From Tetrapyrgos nigripes (lineage: Eukaryota; Basidiomycota; Agaricomycetes; Agaricales; Campanellaceae): a stretch of 64,000 nucleotides of DNA. The notes beneath the pieces are model-generated. The model made no database searches. It saw nothing but the letters and a program-made list of their open reading frames with translations, and was not told the DNA's origin. Positions 22,258-33,701 of the stretch are shown here, one piece after another (position 1 is the first letter of the stretch; each line of letters starts with the position of its first letter). The DNA lies in the NCBI GenBank assembly GCA_013368315.1, contig JAACJM010000205.1:86138-150137 (forward strand), written 5' to 3'. Made by a program: the position numbers and the translations under genes.

Positions 22258-24593
22258 TCGCTGATACGCCGTAAAAAATTGCAGTATACATACTTGGATT
22301 TTGGTTCATAATATCAGTTTTGATGTTCTTTTAAGGGAATAAGAGGACTAGGGTGAGCCCTGAACTGCTAGTTAATACCTAGTGGGACTAAGAAAACAAC
22401 GGTACAATAATATTAAGTGCTTACGAATGGAGAAACAACTCATTCTAAGTACTATGATACAGTCATTTAGTAGTCCTTGAGCCAGTAATTTGAATCGAGT
22501 CTCTGATACTCGACACTGTGGAATTAGGCCATTCTTTTTTTATTCAGTTGCTCCAGCAACCCCTTGAGTACATTTCTAGCTACAGTAAATTGTATGTACA
22601 AGTAGTATAGTCATATAGGAAATATTTTATCGAGAAGGTCCAAATGTCACGCTTTTGGAGTCCTTGAGCCAGTGTGACAAGCGTTATGTAAATGCGTCAA
22701 TCAAGTCCGAAGGTCGCGTTTGGCTGTCACACTTTTTGCGGCCTAGTTTTCAAGAGCCTCCCAGTGTATTGCTTATCGATCTACTGCCTAAACAAGTATT
22801 GGGACATCAAGGGCTAAACATTATCTTCGGCCACAAAATGCCCCAAAACGATCCCCAGGCGAATCCCAAAATTTGACGCGTCTGAAAATCAGTCAAATTG
22901 GATGGTTATCTGGGCACCACACCTGCATATCTCACTCATGATGGTCAAGCTCCTCATGAAAGATGAAGGAAGTGTATTTCTCAATTATAGAGTACTTTAG
23001 AAGCAGAAAATACAATGGGAACTATCAAAAATATACATATTTTCGCGAGTGGCTCAAGGACTATGACTGGCTCAAGGACTACTAAATGACTGTAGATATG
23101 TACGAGTTGGGAGTTATAATAGCAGACCCACCAAATGATAAAGATAGTCTATAAAGGCTTTTGAATCCTATTATAATGACTAGTACTGCTAGCATAATCC
23201 AAAGGGACAGTGAAATGCGAGGTAGCCCCTATTCGTGGGCATAGGAACACGTAAACAGCACAATCCTCAGCTGAAAGGTCGATTGGAGAAGACAGCACTA
23301 AGATCGGACATGCGGACAATCATGTCAGGTCTAGATCTATGTATCGGTAAATCTTGTAGTACTAAGACAACTTTGAGGGAATCTTAAGTATCTGTAAAAG
23401 GTACATGTGGACAAAAGTAGGACAAAGTATATATGTATGGGATCCCATAAAGTTCAGCTATCCATCGGTACAGAAGGGATAGTGAACAGACACTTCTACA
23501 CAGAGATATAAGGGACAGAAGCACTAAGTCGCAGTACATCCGAATGATCAGAATACAACCCAAACGGGTAATGTTATTTCTGGATAAGGAAAAATCTGTC
23601 AGTAATCGTCTAGCTAGGCGTTGAAAGCATTGAAGGAGGAATAAGTATGCAAACAGGACTGCAGAAGAGCTGGACTTGTATGTAGGACTCAGTAGTAGAC
23701 TGCTGGCAAGACATAGAATGCAAATAAAGCAAGATCAGAGAAAAGGGAAAGGAAAACCGAACGGAATAAAGAAACTATGAGAAAACCCTAGGCCCCTAGT
23801 GTAAGGATGCATATGAAGGACCTAGCAGTCATAAGTGGAGCATTCTGAGTCATAGATGTGATACTCGCTAACCAGGACGGTACACGAAAACACCAGACGG
23901 CTTACAAAGGGAACTGAAGAAAGTTCCTACGAATATTTAGATAATATTAAACAGTTTCTGTACGCCCTAATAAGCAAGTCTTTACTTATGAGGAAATAGG
24001 TAGAATTTGCTAGCAGACTTTTTGATTTGTTTTTATATTTTCTCTATGTACCTTTTAGCAGACCTCGAAAAGAAATAGGTAACTGTATAGTTGTAGCTGC
24101 GAGTAGTATAAAAGGACCAGATATTATGAGTAGCTACCCAAGCCACGTACTGTAGAGTATCGGATCTCACTAGCAATAGTAGAGGACGTGAAACACAGAC
24201 TAAAGCTTCTAAACAAACTTAACTGCACTCTCTACGAGTATAAACATTGTGTTGGAGATAATAGAGTTTTAAAATTGAACATCTTTGAGGTTATAACTGT
24301 GATCTTTGTGTTGACCTTCTGGTCTATTAAGTGTTGATTTTAAGGCAACTGTGGCCTACAAGTGTTTGATTTTTGGGACTTGTTGATCCTTTTGGTGTTA
24401 AACTTGTGTTTATTGTGTCACACGCTAAGCGCTAACTTCATTGAAAAACCCTGATCAAAAGTACTTATAGTACAAGTAAACTGGGAGTTTGAGTACTCTG
24501 ACTACTCGGAACACTTGTCTCATTTACATTTGTATATGGTTTTGTGTTTGGGTGCAGTTCCTAGCGCTTAATTACAAAAACCACCTATTATCA
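22258..24593. mobile_element. Inserted block of 2.3 kb in G1 integrase, unidentified
   Basis: Compared with G4, the G1 integrase is interrupted between the NNTW and LWDKMISD parts by this AT-rich block. It has no credible ORF, carries a Tc1-like MITE at 22460-23092, and shows no obvious LTR pair. Class unknown. Confidence 0.55.
22460..23092. mobile_element. TA-flanked MITE with 27-bp inverted repeats
   Basis: 633 bp, starting CAGTCATTTAGTAGTCCTTG and ending in the exact inverse, with TA on both sides (22458-22459 and 23093-23094). The core GTCCTTGAGCCAGT recurs internally at about 22655 and, inverted, at about 23050. This is the layout of a Tc1/mariner-type non-autonomous element. There is no ORF. 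Confidence 0.8.
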
Positions 24594-24987
24594 CCATGTG
24601 TTATTGAAAAGTAAATCAGTAGTGCTGTCACTATCAATGTCTTTGCAGCAAGGGGAAATGACCACTGTCTTGGTTGATCGATCTACTGTAACATGGATTG
24701 CATTAAAGCCATCACATTCTGGCAAATCTGTTATGAAGTTGGTTGCTCTATGAAGACAGACATACCGGGCCACCAAAATTCTCAGCTAACCAATTCATAC
24801 ATCTTGAATTGGCCTGGGTGTCCTGTGGTAAAACTGTCATGATGCATCTTGACAATGTCTCTCTGTAGTTGTTGGTCATAAGGAACATATATCTTTCCTT
24901 GGAATAAAATGATTCTGTCCTTGTAATTCCACTCCTGTAAATTTTTGACTAGTGAACAGGGACCATTGTTCAATATAATCTCAAGAG
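24594..24987 (-). pseudogene. G1 integrase N-terminal part
   Basis: Frames encode NFITDLPECDGFNAIHVTVD (first catalytic Asp shifted to N in this copy's neighbourhood), and GQFKMYELV with HHDSFTTGHPG of the zinc-binding HHCC region, then LQEWNYKDRIILFQGKIYVP. A deletion removes part of the CC half. It is cut on the right by the copia element at 24988. Confidence 0.8.
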
Positions 24988-25356
24988 TGTTGAATTGGCG
25001 CATTCAGTTGCAGCCATCAACGTCATCTATGTAGAACAATAGTAGTAGTTATAAATAGAACAATAAGATTATATAGAACAATAGATGTAGTACGACAATA
25101 GTGTACGAAACCAACATTGTACTATCAAGTACAATAGAATCTTATTGTTACTCTAGTATTAGTTTACATATATTTGTACCTCCTCAAAGGTATATAAAGA
25201 CTTGTAGATAGTCCTCCAAATAACAAGTTTCATACTTAACCCACATCGCTCTAACAAGCCTCTAACAAGCCTAACAAGCTAACTCTTATCCCCAGGTAAG
25301 TAGCATAGTTGCCACTGCGTTTAGTAGTGTACAAGCCGTACCATGCCTGCTTAACA
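24988..25356 (+). repeat. 5' LTR of the copia element
   Basis: 369 bp, TGTTGAATTGG to GCTTAACA. It contains GGTATATAAAG at about 25190, a TATA-like motif suited to the retrotransposon promoter. Confidence 0.95.
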
Positions 25357-25368
25357 GGTTATGGGCCC
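25357..25368 (+). other. Candidate copia primer-binding site (half-tRNA iMet type)
   Basis: GGTTATGGGCCC begins directly at the end of the 5' LTR. The inverse complement of the initiator-Met tRNA anticodon stem-loop is GGTTATGAGCCC, one base different. Ty5 and several copia elements prime from a cleaved half tRNA at this place. The match is seen; the use of this primer is inferred. Confidence 0.5.
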
Positions 25369-28300
25369 TGAAGGCCCTTGGGAGCGCCTTCAATGGCTGC
25401 AAACCATAGACTTCGCATACTACCTGGATGGCGCCTTCATGGCTGCCTGTGGCGCCCTTTGTGGCAGCCTGCGTCGCCTTTAATGGCTTGACGATACATC
25501 CAACAGCGCAGGACTTATGTCCAGCTGCAGTTGCTGACAATCTAGGGGAGTAGTCACTGTCATGGCGCGTTCATCGCTGCCTCTCTTCACTTTCGCATGG
25601 CACATTTAATGCTGCCTTCTTATTCTGCATATGGATAAATGCTGACAGTTGACTTCCCCAGAAATTATCAAAGATGTCTTCCAACATCCTGATGACCACT
25701 GTACCCGTCTTCGCCAGTGTTGATTTCAACATCTGGGCTGACATCCTTCTCGCCTGGTTGCAGGCTACTGGACTTAGTTCTGTCCTTAGCTCTGATCGCC
25801 CCAGTGATGCCGAAGTGAGTACCGTCTCCCCTCTATCCGCTGAAGATATGGCGGCTCAAACTGAGGCTATCACGGTGGCTCGAAAGAAACAGGCTGACTG
25901 GGATGAGAAAAACGATAAGGCCATCGGGTCTATCAAACTTCGTCTTTCTCCCCCCGTTCATCAGAAGACACTCGGAATGACAACTGCCAAAGCCATTTGG
26001 ATCTTTCTCAAGAAGACCTACAGGAAACCTGGTGTTTCCGCAATCTACACGGATTTTAAACGTGCCACCTCCATCATCATTCCTAACGATGCTAATCCTA
26101 GTGCTGCGATCGAGCTTATTCGCATGCACTTCGATAGGGTTAGTGCCGCTGGTATCCCTACCGACGACTCCTCTGCTACCTCCATGACGAAAGTTGCCAA
26201 TTTCCTCATCGTCATGTTCATCATCTCCAAACTTCCCCCCAGATATGAGTATCTCATCAATCAGTATACTCAATTATCTATTCAACAAATCGACGCTCAA
26301 AGTCTTGATGAACTGCAAAGCGAGATTCTCAATATCTGGGAATCTCACCAAGGGGCTTTCAAGGGGCCTTCAGGGAAAGCCCATGCCAACCATCTTTCAG
26401 CTGTCAAGCAAAAGGACGGTAACCCTAGTTTCCAACAGCAGCAGCAGCAGCGCCCTAGTGGCAGCAGCAGCGGCGCTAACGGAGCCAATGGCTCTAACAG
26501 AGAAAACAAGGGAAAAGGGAAAGGAAAGGGCAAGGGAAAAGCTCATTTCCGTCGAGGAGGTTGAGCTGGGAAATACGAACAGGCCAAGAAACATGGCCAA
26601 GCACATCTCGCTCATGGGGACATGTCTCCCATGATGCACACAGTCACCGTCGTCAACACGCCCGCTGCAGTTGATTCCCGTAAGCCATTCTTCATGGAAA
26701 CGGAAAAGCCTTTTGATGCCTTCTTCACAGGTACCAAAAGAGCTATCAATCTTGCACGCGATATTGGCGCGAGACCATCTGGTGAGACTGTTGCCACTCT
26801 TGAGGACGTTGTCATGTCTCACCCCGATCTTTCCTCCTTCACTTCACTTACCCCTGCTCCTCGTCCTAAACGCACTCTCACGGAACGCATCTATTGGAAT
26901 AATCTCCAATCATCTTCTGATGGTTGGGGTGATAATGGTAACTGGAATGGTTGGAACAGTGAATATCCCGGAACTCAGACCGGTTCAGATGCCGATATGG
27001 CATGTGCTCAAGAAGAAGATGCCAGTTGGAACGAGGACACCCTGGTGAACACTTCGGAACTCGGAAGTGTGTTTGGCTCCACAATGACGGAGTCAGGTGT
27101 AAAGGAATCGCAGGACACCAGGACCCCTGTTCCACTTATTGACCGTCTTGCCCAGGATCCTGCTGCCGATATACTCCAGTGCGGAATTCACCTTGGGGAG
27201 AGATTCCAGAATCCCAAGGATTCCCTACACATCTATGGGGAACCACTCCGAGCAGCACTGAACACCGTTGCCCCAACGGGCACTCTTTCTCTGGCCCAAC
27301 GCATTGCTGCAATCTGCAGCGAGATGCCAAGTGGCTCACTTCCTGCACATCCCAGTGGCATGACCACTCAATCCTTACCGTCCAGCCGTGTTGCAAGCCC
27401 AACACCTGGAACGACTTCAACGGGATGGGAATTGCTGACTCCTCATCTCCAAAACGAGGATGGAAGGTACGACGAGCTGATCGATTGGCAGCAAGACGCG
27501 ACAATCGGACTAGGAGGGATGGAATTACCCTCCAGGGTGCCGACTCCGAGTTCAATGCCAGAACTCCGGAGCATGTCTCCAAGCCTATCCGAAACCAGCG
27601 ACCTCGAGTACATGTCAACTCCGCCATCTCTCAGCAGGATGAGCCTCCCTACATCACCCGTAGAGGACACATGGTCAGACGGGATTCCAAGTCCACGACC
27701 TTCTACCCCTGCCATGGTTACCGTCAATGCCGCAAATAATTATGGCTGGTCCTTAGACTCTGAAGTCTCCGGCATGGACAATGGATATCTCAGGTCAGAT
27801 CTCACTTCAGATCTTATGAATAAAAGTACTGATGCGCTTTCTCCAGCAGCTCGTAATATGGAAGCTGGTTCTTCATGTATATATTTATTACATACCGCTC
27901 CTCTGGGTTCATTGACCCCTTTTATTTATAATGATCTGTATACTAGTCCTGGTGATAATAAATATCTATGTGCCTGTGGCACTCTGTTCTCACTATGCCA
28001 GAAATGTAAGAAGAAGAGATCTAATACTGTCAAAATCCACTTCGGTGATGGATGGTTACTTGATTCTGGAGCATCAGCGCATTTTACGTTCGACATCAAT
28101 GACTTTGTTGAATTGAGTTATATAAAACCAATTCCAGTGAAAACTGCCAATGGATTCACGAACATTCGTGCATCCGGAACAGTCCTGATCTCTCAACGTA
28201 AAAGAGTTATGAAATTATATCCGGTCTATTATATTCCCGATCTAAATCAACGACTCTTATCTGTTGGTCAATTCTTAAATGACAACATGCTTATGCGCGG

Positions 28301-29537
28301 TAACTCCGATCATATTACCATTTCGAGAAATACAACATTCTTGACTTTCTCAAAGCGTATACTGGAAGAAACGCTATACTATCTTCCACACAAATCGAAA
28401 ATTGTCGCTTCTAAAGCCAATCTTTTGATTTATCTTATCAACTACGAGATTTTACATCGTCGTATAGGACATCCCTCTCGTGATGTTCTAAAACATGTCC
28501 GACAACACACCCTTGGCACTCCTGAATTTATCATTCTGAAGGAACTTCCTTTGTGCAAAGACTGTCTTGAAGGCAAAACTCCCAGACAGGCTTATCCTCC
28601 TAACGAACGACATGCTACTCGTCCTTTCCAAATTATCCATACGGATTTGCATGAATACCCCACAATATCCTACCACAAGTACAAGTATATAATCGTCTTC
28701 TTTGATGATTACACTTCAGATGCTTGGATACGACTTCTTAAAGACAAAAAACAACCACTGACTGCCACTCGCCAGTTCCTTGCGATGGTAGAAACTCAAT
28801 ATAAGACAAAAGTCGAACAGTGGATGTCTGATATGGGTGGAGAATTCATCAAAGGCACCTACCGAGAAATGTTACTCGAGAAGGGTATTAAAATCCTTAA
28901 CAGTGCACCATACATTCATCAACAAAATGGTTGAGCGGAACGCTTCATACGCACATTAATGGATAAAGCACTGGCAATGATGAAGCTAGTGTGTCTACCT
29001 GAATCTTGGTGGGAATATGCTGTCCATCATGGATTGTATGTCTATCGACGTACTCCCCTACGACGACACAAATGGATAACTCCATTTGAAATGCTTGAAA
29101 AGGAAAAACCGCGTATCGATCATTTACGAGTTTTTGGCTGTGGAGCTTATGTCTTTAAACCCGAGGAAACTCGAAAGAACAAACTCGCTTCCAAGTCAGA
29201 ACTCATGACGTATCTTGGTGTAGCACCAGGAGAACGTGGAAATCTTTTCATGCATACTAACAATGCGGAATTTACATCCCCGCAAGCCGTGTTTGAGGAA
29301 GACTACTTTCCTCGATGTAAAACTCAATATTGTAGTTCGAAACAACTTCCTATTGAGTCGTCGCAAAGCGATGACACTCCTCTACCACAACCAATCCCTG
29401 ACGATGATGAAGATTTTAATCATTGTCCTCCTCGCATCCCTTCCATAAGGAGACCTGATCAGCTTCGTGACGACGAACCTGAACAGGATCCGCCGCCTTC
29501 GTCCCCTGATACTGACTTAGAACCAAGGAGGCCTATA

Positions 29538-31163
29538 CAGTGGGTCAAAAAATTGTCCACATGTTTCGCATTTTTGGAAAGATTGCCAATTTAAGCAATA
29601 CTGAGTAGAGATATTAAAATGTGGTCAGTAATGGGCAGAAAGCACTTGATAAACGCTACAATATTCTGTCTGTTTTGTCTTATTTGGCTTAAAACTCATG
29701 GAGATATGACTGATTTAAAATGGTATGTCATTTGGACAATTTTTTGACATGCAAGTGAAAATACAGAAAGTGCTAGCTCAGTACTTGGTATGCCCTCCTT
29801 TGGCCTTCAACACAGCCTCAATCCTTCTAGGCATGCTCCTGATCAATTTCTGACAATCTTCTTCTGTGATTTCATCCCACTTTTCAGCTGCTCTGTCCCA
29901 TATTTCCCAAACTCCAGAGGGTGCTGTGTCATATCCATTGAGCTTGTGTTTGAGGGTTGTCCAGAGGTGTTCAATGGGGTTCAGGTCAGGAGATTGAGCA
30001 GGCCAGCTCATGCAATGGATGTTGTTGTCTTCAAACCACTTGGTGGCCAGTTTTGACTTGTGTTTAGGATCATTGTCTTGCTGAAAAATGGCCACCTCTG
30101 GATCAACACCCAAAATATCCATGCTCTCCAGAAGGTTGTTCTCCAAAATGTCCACATACTGCTCTGCATTCATCCTGCCCTCCACCTCTGCCATGTTTCC
30201 AACTCCTTCCCACCCCATACATCCCCACACCATGATATTTCCTCCTCCAAATTTGACTGTTTCCACCACATTTCTCTCTCCCAAGGATTCACCCTTCCTC
30301 CCCCACACATACTGCTGTCCATCTGACCCATATCGATTGATTTTAGTCTCATCTGACCAAATAACCCTTTTCCAGTCATCCACAGTCCAGTTTCTGTACT
30401 TCTGTGCAAAGTTTAAACGAGCCTTCCTGTGAGCTGCAGTGAGTTTGGGCTTCTTCTTCGTTTTAGATGTGTCCACATCATGCCTGAGAAGGGAATTTCG
30501 AATGGTTTGGGTGGAGACAGGTTGGTCAAGGAGGGGATTGATGTTTCTGGCCACTTCTGTAGCATTTTCAGCTTTGCCAGTGTTGATTTGTTGGATAGCA
30601 GCACGTTCATCAGTGGTAGACAGCTTTCTAGGACGCCCTGCTTGATGGTTCTCCTTGTCAGGATACATCTCTTTGGCCAGAGAAGCAATCTTTGACTTGG
30701 ATACCCCAGTTTTAGCAGAGATTTCCCTGGATGAAGCAGAAGTTTGGAGGAGAGAGAGGATATTGTCTTTCTGGGTGGATGTGATGGGTCTCATGATTTG
30801 ATGAGGGCTATAGAACAACTGGATGCCCTTATATATGGTCCAGCTGGCAGCTATGATATCATTATGATGTAGCCATTGCATCATTGTACAACTCCACTTA
30901 TGATGTCATCTATGAGACATCACATAGTTACAATACTGATTTTGAAGTGGCAACTCAAAAAATTGTCCAAATGACATACGATTTTAAATCAATCATATCT
31001 CCATGAGTTTTGAGCCAAATAGGACAAATAAAACAGATTATTGTAGCTCTTATCAAGGGCTTTCTGCCCATCACTGACCACATTTCAATATCTCTACTCA
31101 GTATTGCTTAAATTGGCAATCTTTCCAAAATGCGAAACATGTGGACAATTTTTTGACCCACTG
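29538..31163 (-). mobile_element. Complete Tc1/mariner transposon inside copia pol
   Basis: 1,626 bp with ends CAGTGGGTCAAAAAATTGTC and its inverse, and TA target copies at 29536-29537 and 31164-31165. Inverted repeats of about 210 bp surround one transposase ORF on the minus strand. It lies between copia integrase and RT. Deleting it plus one TA keeps the copia frame open. Confidence 0.95.
29778..30794 (-). CDS. Tc1-family DD34E transposase, intact
   Basis: 338 residues from ATG 30794, the standard Tc1 length; an upstream in-frame ATG at 30884 would add 30 atypical residues. The N-terminal half has two helix-turn-helix units (REISAKTGVSKSKIASLAKE; TEVARNI...STQTIRNSL) joined by a GRPR-type linker (AGRPRKLSTT). 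The catalytic triad is complete: D in VIWSDETKIN, D in IFQQDNDPKHK, E in DLNPIEHLW, with 34 residues between the last two. There is no stop or frameshift. It would cut and paste elements carrying the matching inverted repeats, including the fold-back copy at 12885-14520, whose ends are similar. This is the one element ORF here that looks functional. Confidence 0.95.
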   Translation of the reverse strand: MRPITSTQKDNILSLLQTSASSREISAKTGVSKSKIASLAKEMYPDKENHQAGRPRKLSTTDERAAIQQINTGKAENATEVARNINPLLDQPVSTQTIRNSLLRHDVDTSKTKKKPKLTAAHRKARLNFAQKYRNWTVDDWKRVIWSDETKINRYGSDGQQYVWGRKGESLGERNVVETVKFGGGNIMVWGCMGWEGVGNMAEVEGRMNAEQYVDILENNLLESMDILGVDPEVAIFQQDNDPKHKSKLATKWFEDNNIHCMSWPAQSPDLNPIEHLWTTLKHKLNGYDTAPSGVWEIWDRAAEKWDEITEEDCQKLIRSMPRRIEAVLKAKGGHTKY

Positions 31164-33332
31164 TAACGCCACCGCCAAGGGAGACACCACCTCCTGCGGC
31201 ACCTCAAAAAGTCACTAGACCAAGACGGAATTACAGAGAACCAACACGTCGAAGCGAGCGTGTTAGTGAACCAAACAAACAGTACGGAGATAAACACCCC
31301 GTACAAGTTACACGCGATCTTGAACCTCAAATCGCGGCTGATAAAAGAGCGGAAGCAAAAGCTAAAGCAGAGAGAGACGCTCGGAGAGAAAACCGACGTC
31401 AACAAGCTGCAGAGCAACAGGTTCCCGGACCTAGTTCTGCATCCAGAAGCGCACCCCAGGGGGAGCAGCAAGCCGAGAGTGATGACTCTGCACGCCCTGA
31501 ATCAGAAGAAATGGCAGAACCATGCCGTGAAGGGGGAGTATCTATAAATTTCTTGCTTATGCAGGCAATTGCTCCTGGAGAAATTGATTCCCACTTGCTT
31601 ATTCAGAAAGTTACTTCGAAGAATGATGGGAATCAACCGAATGTTCGTAATATTCGCGAATGGACATTCAAAGACATTGCTCGCTTACCTATAGCTGAGC
31701 AGGAGGAATGGAAAGTCGCTTGCCGTGAAGAACTAGAGGCTCTTCGCAAGCACGACACCTATGAATTGGTCGAAAGACCTACAGATAGGAAAGTTATCAA
31801 AAACCGATGGGTCTTTGACATCAAGACTGATGGTCGTAAAAAGGCAAGACTCGTTGCAAAAGGTTTTTCACAGGTCGAAGGCATAGACTTTGATCAAATA
31901 TATTCGCCTGTTGTTCGATTCGAGACTGTGCGCTTAATCTTCGCTCTAGCTGCACTTAAGGGCTGGCACGTGTCCGGTGTCGATGTCCAATCAGCCTACT
32001 TATATGGCTTACTCGATGAAGAAATCTATATGGAACAACCGGAAGCCTTTAAAGTAAAAGGACAAGAGCATAAAGTCGTCCGGCTACTTCGTGCCCTTTA
32101 TGGACTCAAACAAGCAGGACTTGCGTGGTGGAAAAGTCTTGATAAGTCCATGGTGGAACTTGGTTTTAAACGAATCATTTCCGACACCGGAATTTTCATT
32201 CACAAACGCTATGACGCCAACAATAATCTTATTGAAAACTCTATCATTATTGCCGTAGTCTATGTGGATGACGCTCTATTCTGTGGAGCGAATAAAACCT
32301 TAGTCTTATGACTCAAAGGAAACTTTATGAAGAGATGGGAATGCAGGGATCTAGGCGATGCCAAAGAATTCCTTAGGATGAGAATTACCAGGAAAGGCAG
32401 CAAGGTCTCTTTAGACCAGTGCGCTTATCTAGATAAAATCCTAGAAACTTATGGAATGCAAAACGCGAAAGCTTCTGCTACCCCATTACCTGGCAATTAT
32501 CACCCTCTTCCTCTCCCAGAAGACACTCCTGTCAATTATACTCTTCGTCAAAGTTATCAAGAGATAATCGGATCCTTACTCTACTTAATGTTAGGAACAC
32601 GTCCTGATATCTCCTTTGCTGTCACAAAACTTGCGCAATTTGCTGCAAACCCCTCACAAGAACACTACAATAAGGCGAAAGACATTTGCCGTTACCTCGT
32701 TGGCACTAGAAAATATGCTCTTGTGTACAACGGTCAAGGGGAGAAGGCTTATCAGCCTATACAGACTCCGATTGGGGATCAGATCCTGGATCTCGCAAAT
32801 CTCAAACTGGCTTCTTTCTACAATTAGCCCAAGCACCATTTAGCTGGACGTCTAGACAACAAAAGACAGTTGCTCTATCTTCGACTGAAGCTGAATACAT
32901 GGCACTTAGTGACTGCAGTCGACAAGTATGCTGGTTCAAGACTCTTCTCAGTGAAATTGAATATCCTCTCCATGCTATTCCAATCTATGGTGACAATCAG
33001 GGATCAATTTTTATTGCATCAAACCCTGTCACGGATAAGCGAACCAAGCACATTGATATTCGATATCATTTTGTTCGAGAAAAAGTCATTGACGAGACAG
33101 TCAAGTTATTCTTCATTGAAGGAAGTAATAACCCTGCAGATCTACTCACTAAAGCTCTAGATCGAGTAAAGTTTGAGAAATTCAGGAAACAATTAGGACT
33201 TCAGTTTTATAATTGAAGAAAGTCCTATAAATTGCATCGAAAACGTCGAGGCACTGGATCCCTTCCTTCCATGGCTGCTTACAGCACCTATCTATGCTTA
33301 CGCGCATTACCGTGCTGCTTAGCAAGGGGGAG

Positions 33333-33701
33333 TGTTAAATTGGCACATTCAGTTGCAGCCATCAACGTCATCTATGTAGAACAATAGTAGTAGTTATAAA
33401 TAGAACAATAAGATTATATAGAACAATAGATGTAGTACGACAATAGTGTACGAAACCAACATTGTACTATCAAGTACAATAGAATCTTATTGTTACTCTA
33501 GTATTAGTTTACATATATTTGTACCTCCTCAAAGGTATATAAAGACTTGTAGATAGTCCTCCAAATAACAAGTTTCATACTTAACCCACATCGCTCTAAC
33601 AAGCCTCTAACAAGCCTAACAAGCTAACTCTTATCCCCAGGTAAGTAGCGTAGTTGCCACTGCGTTTAGTAGTGTACAAGCCGTACCATGCCTGCTTAAC
33701 A
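33333..33701 (+). repeat. 3' LTR of the copia element
   Basis: 369 bp, TGTTAAATTGG to GCTTAACA, preceded by the purine run GCAAGGGGGAG (about 33322-33332), the polypurine tract. It differs from the 5' LTR at three transitions, two of them in CpG context. Confidence 0.95.

Larger units (their letters stand above)
25674..33216 (+). pseudogene. Copia Gag-Pol polyprotein, inactivated
   Basis: From ATG 25674 one frame runs through Gag with a UBN2-like region and a Gln- and basic-rich tail without CCHC. Next come protease (WLLDSGASAHF), GAG-pre-integrase (HRRIGH and CKDC), integrase (IIHTDLHEY, WMSDMGGEF, AERFIRT), a Pro-rich linker, and RT (FDIKTDGRKKARLVAKGF, DVQSAYLYG, VVYVDDALF). RNase H (SDWGSDPGSRKS, SSTEAEYMALSDC) lies in a shifted frame to the stop at 33214-33216. 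Breaks: TGA at 26562-26564, 28932-28934 and 32309-32311, each at a position where Arg (CGA) is expected; a one-base loss in the G run at 32738-32741; and the Tc1 insertion after PRRPI. All segments between share one frame once the Tc1 unit is removed, so decay is recent. Confidence 0.9.
24988..33701 (+). mobile_element. Ty1/copia retrotransposon inserted in G1
   Basis: Two 369-bp LTRs with TG/CA ends flank a gag-pol region, and the 5-bp target duplication AAGAG is perfect (24983-24987 and 33702-33706). The LTRs differ at only three sites that I can find, so the insertion is young relative to G1. The internal region is one long frame broken by three TGA codons, one base lost in a G run, and a complete Tc1 element at 29538-31163. 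Confidence 0.95.

Noticed and set aside
27136..27627. 163-codon ORF antisense to copia gag-pol
   Set aside because: Shadow frame of the coding strand; no independent features.
25674..33216. UGA recoding or readthrough as the reason for TGA codons in element ORFs
   Set aside because: Host genes here use TGA as normal stops (transporter gene at 1142, unknown gene at 11662), and the CpG pattern in the LTRs explains the changes without recoding.
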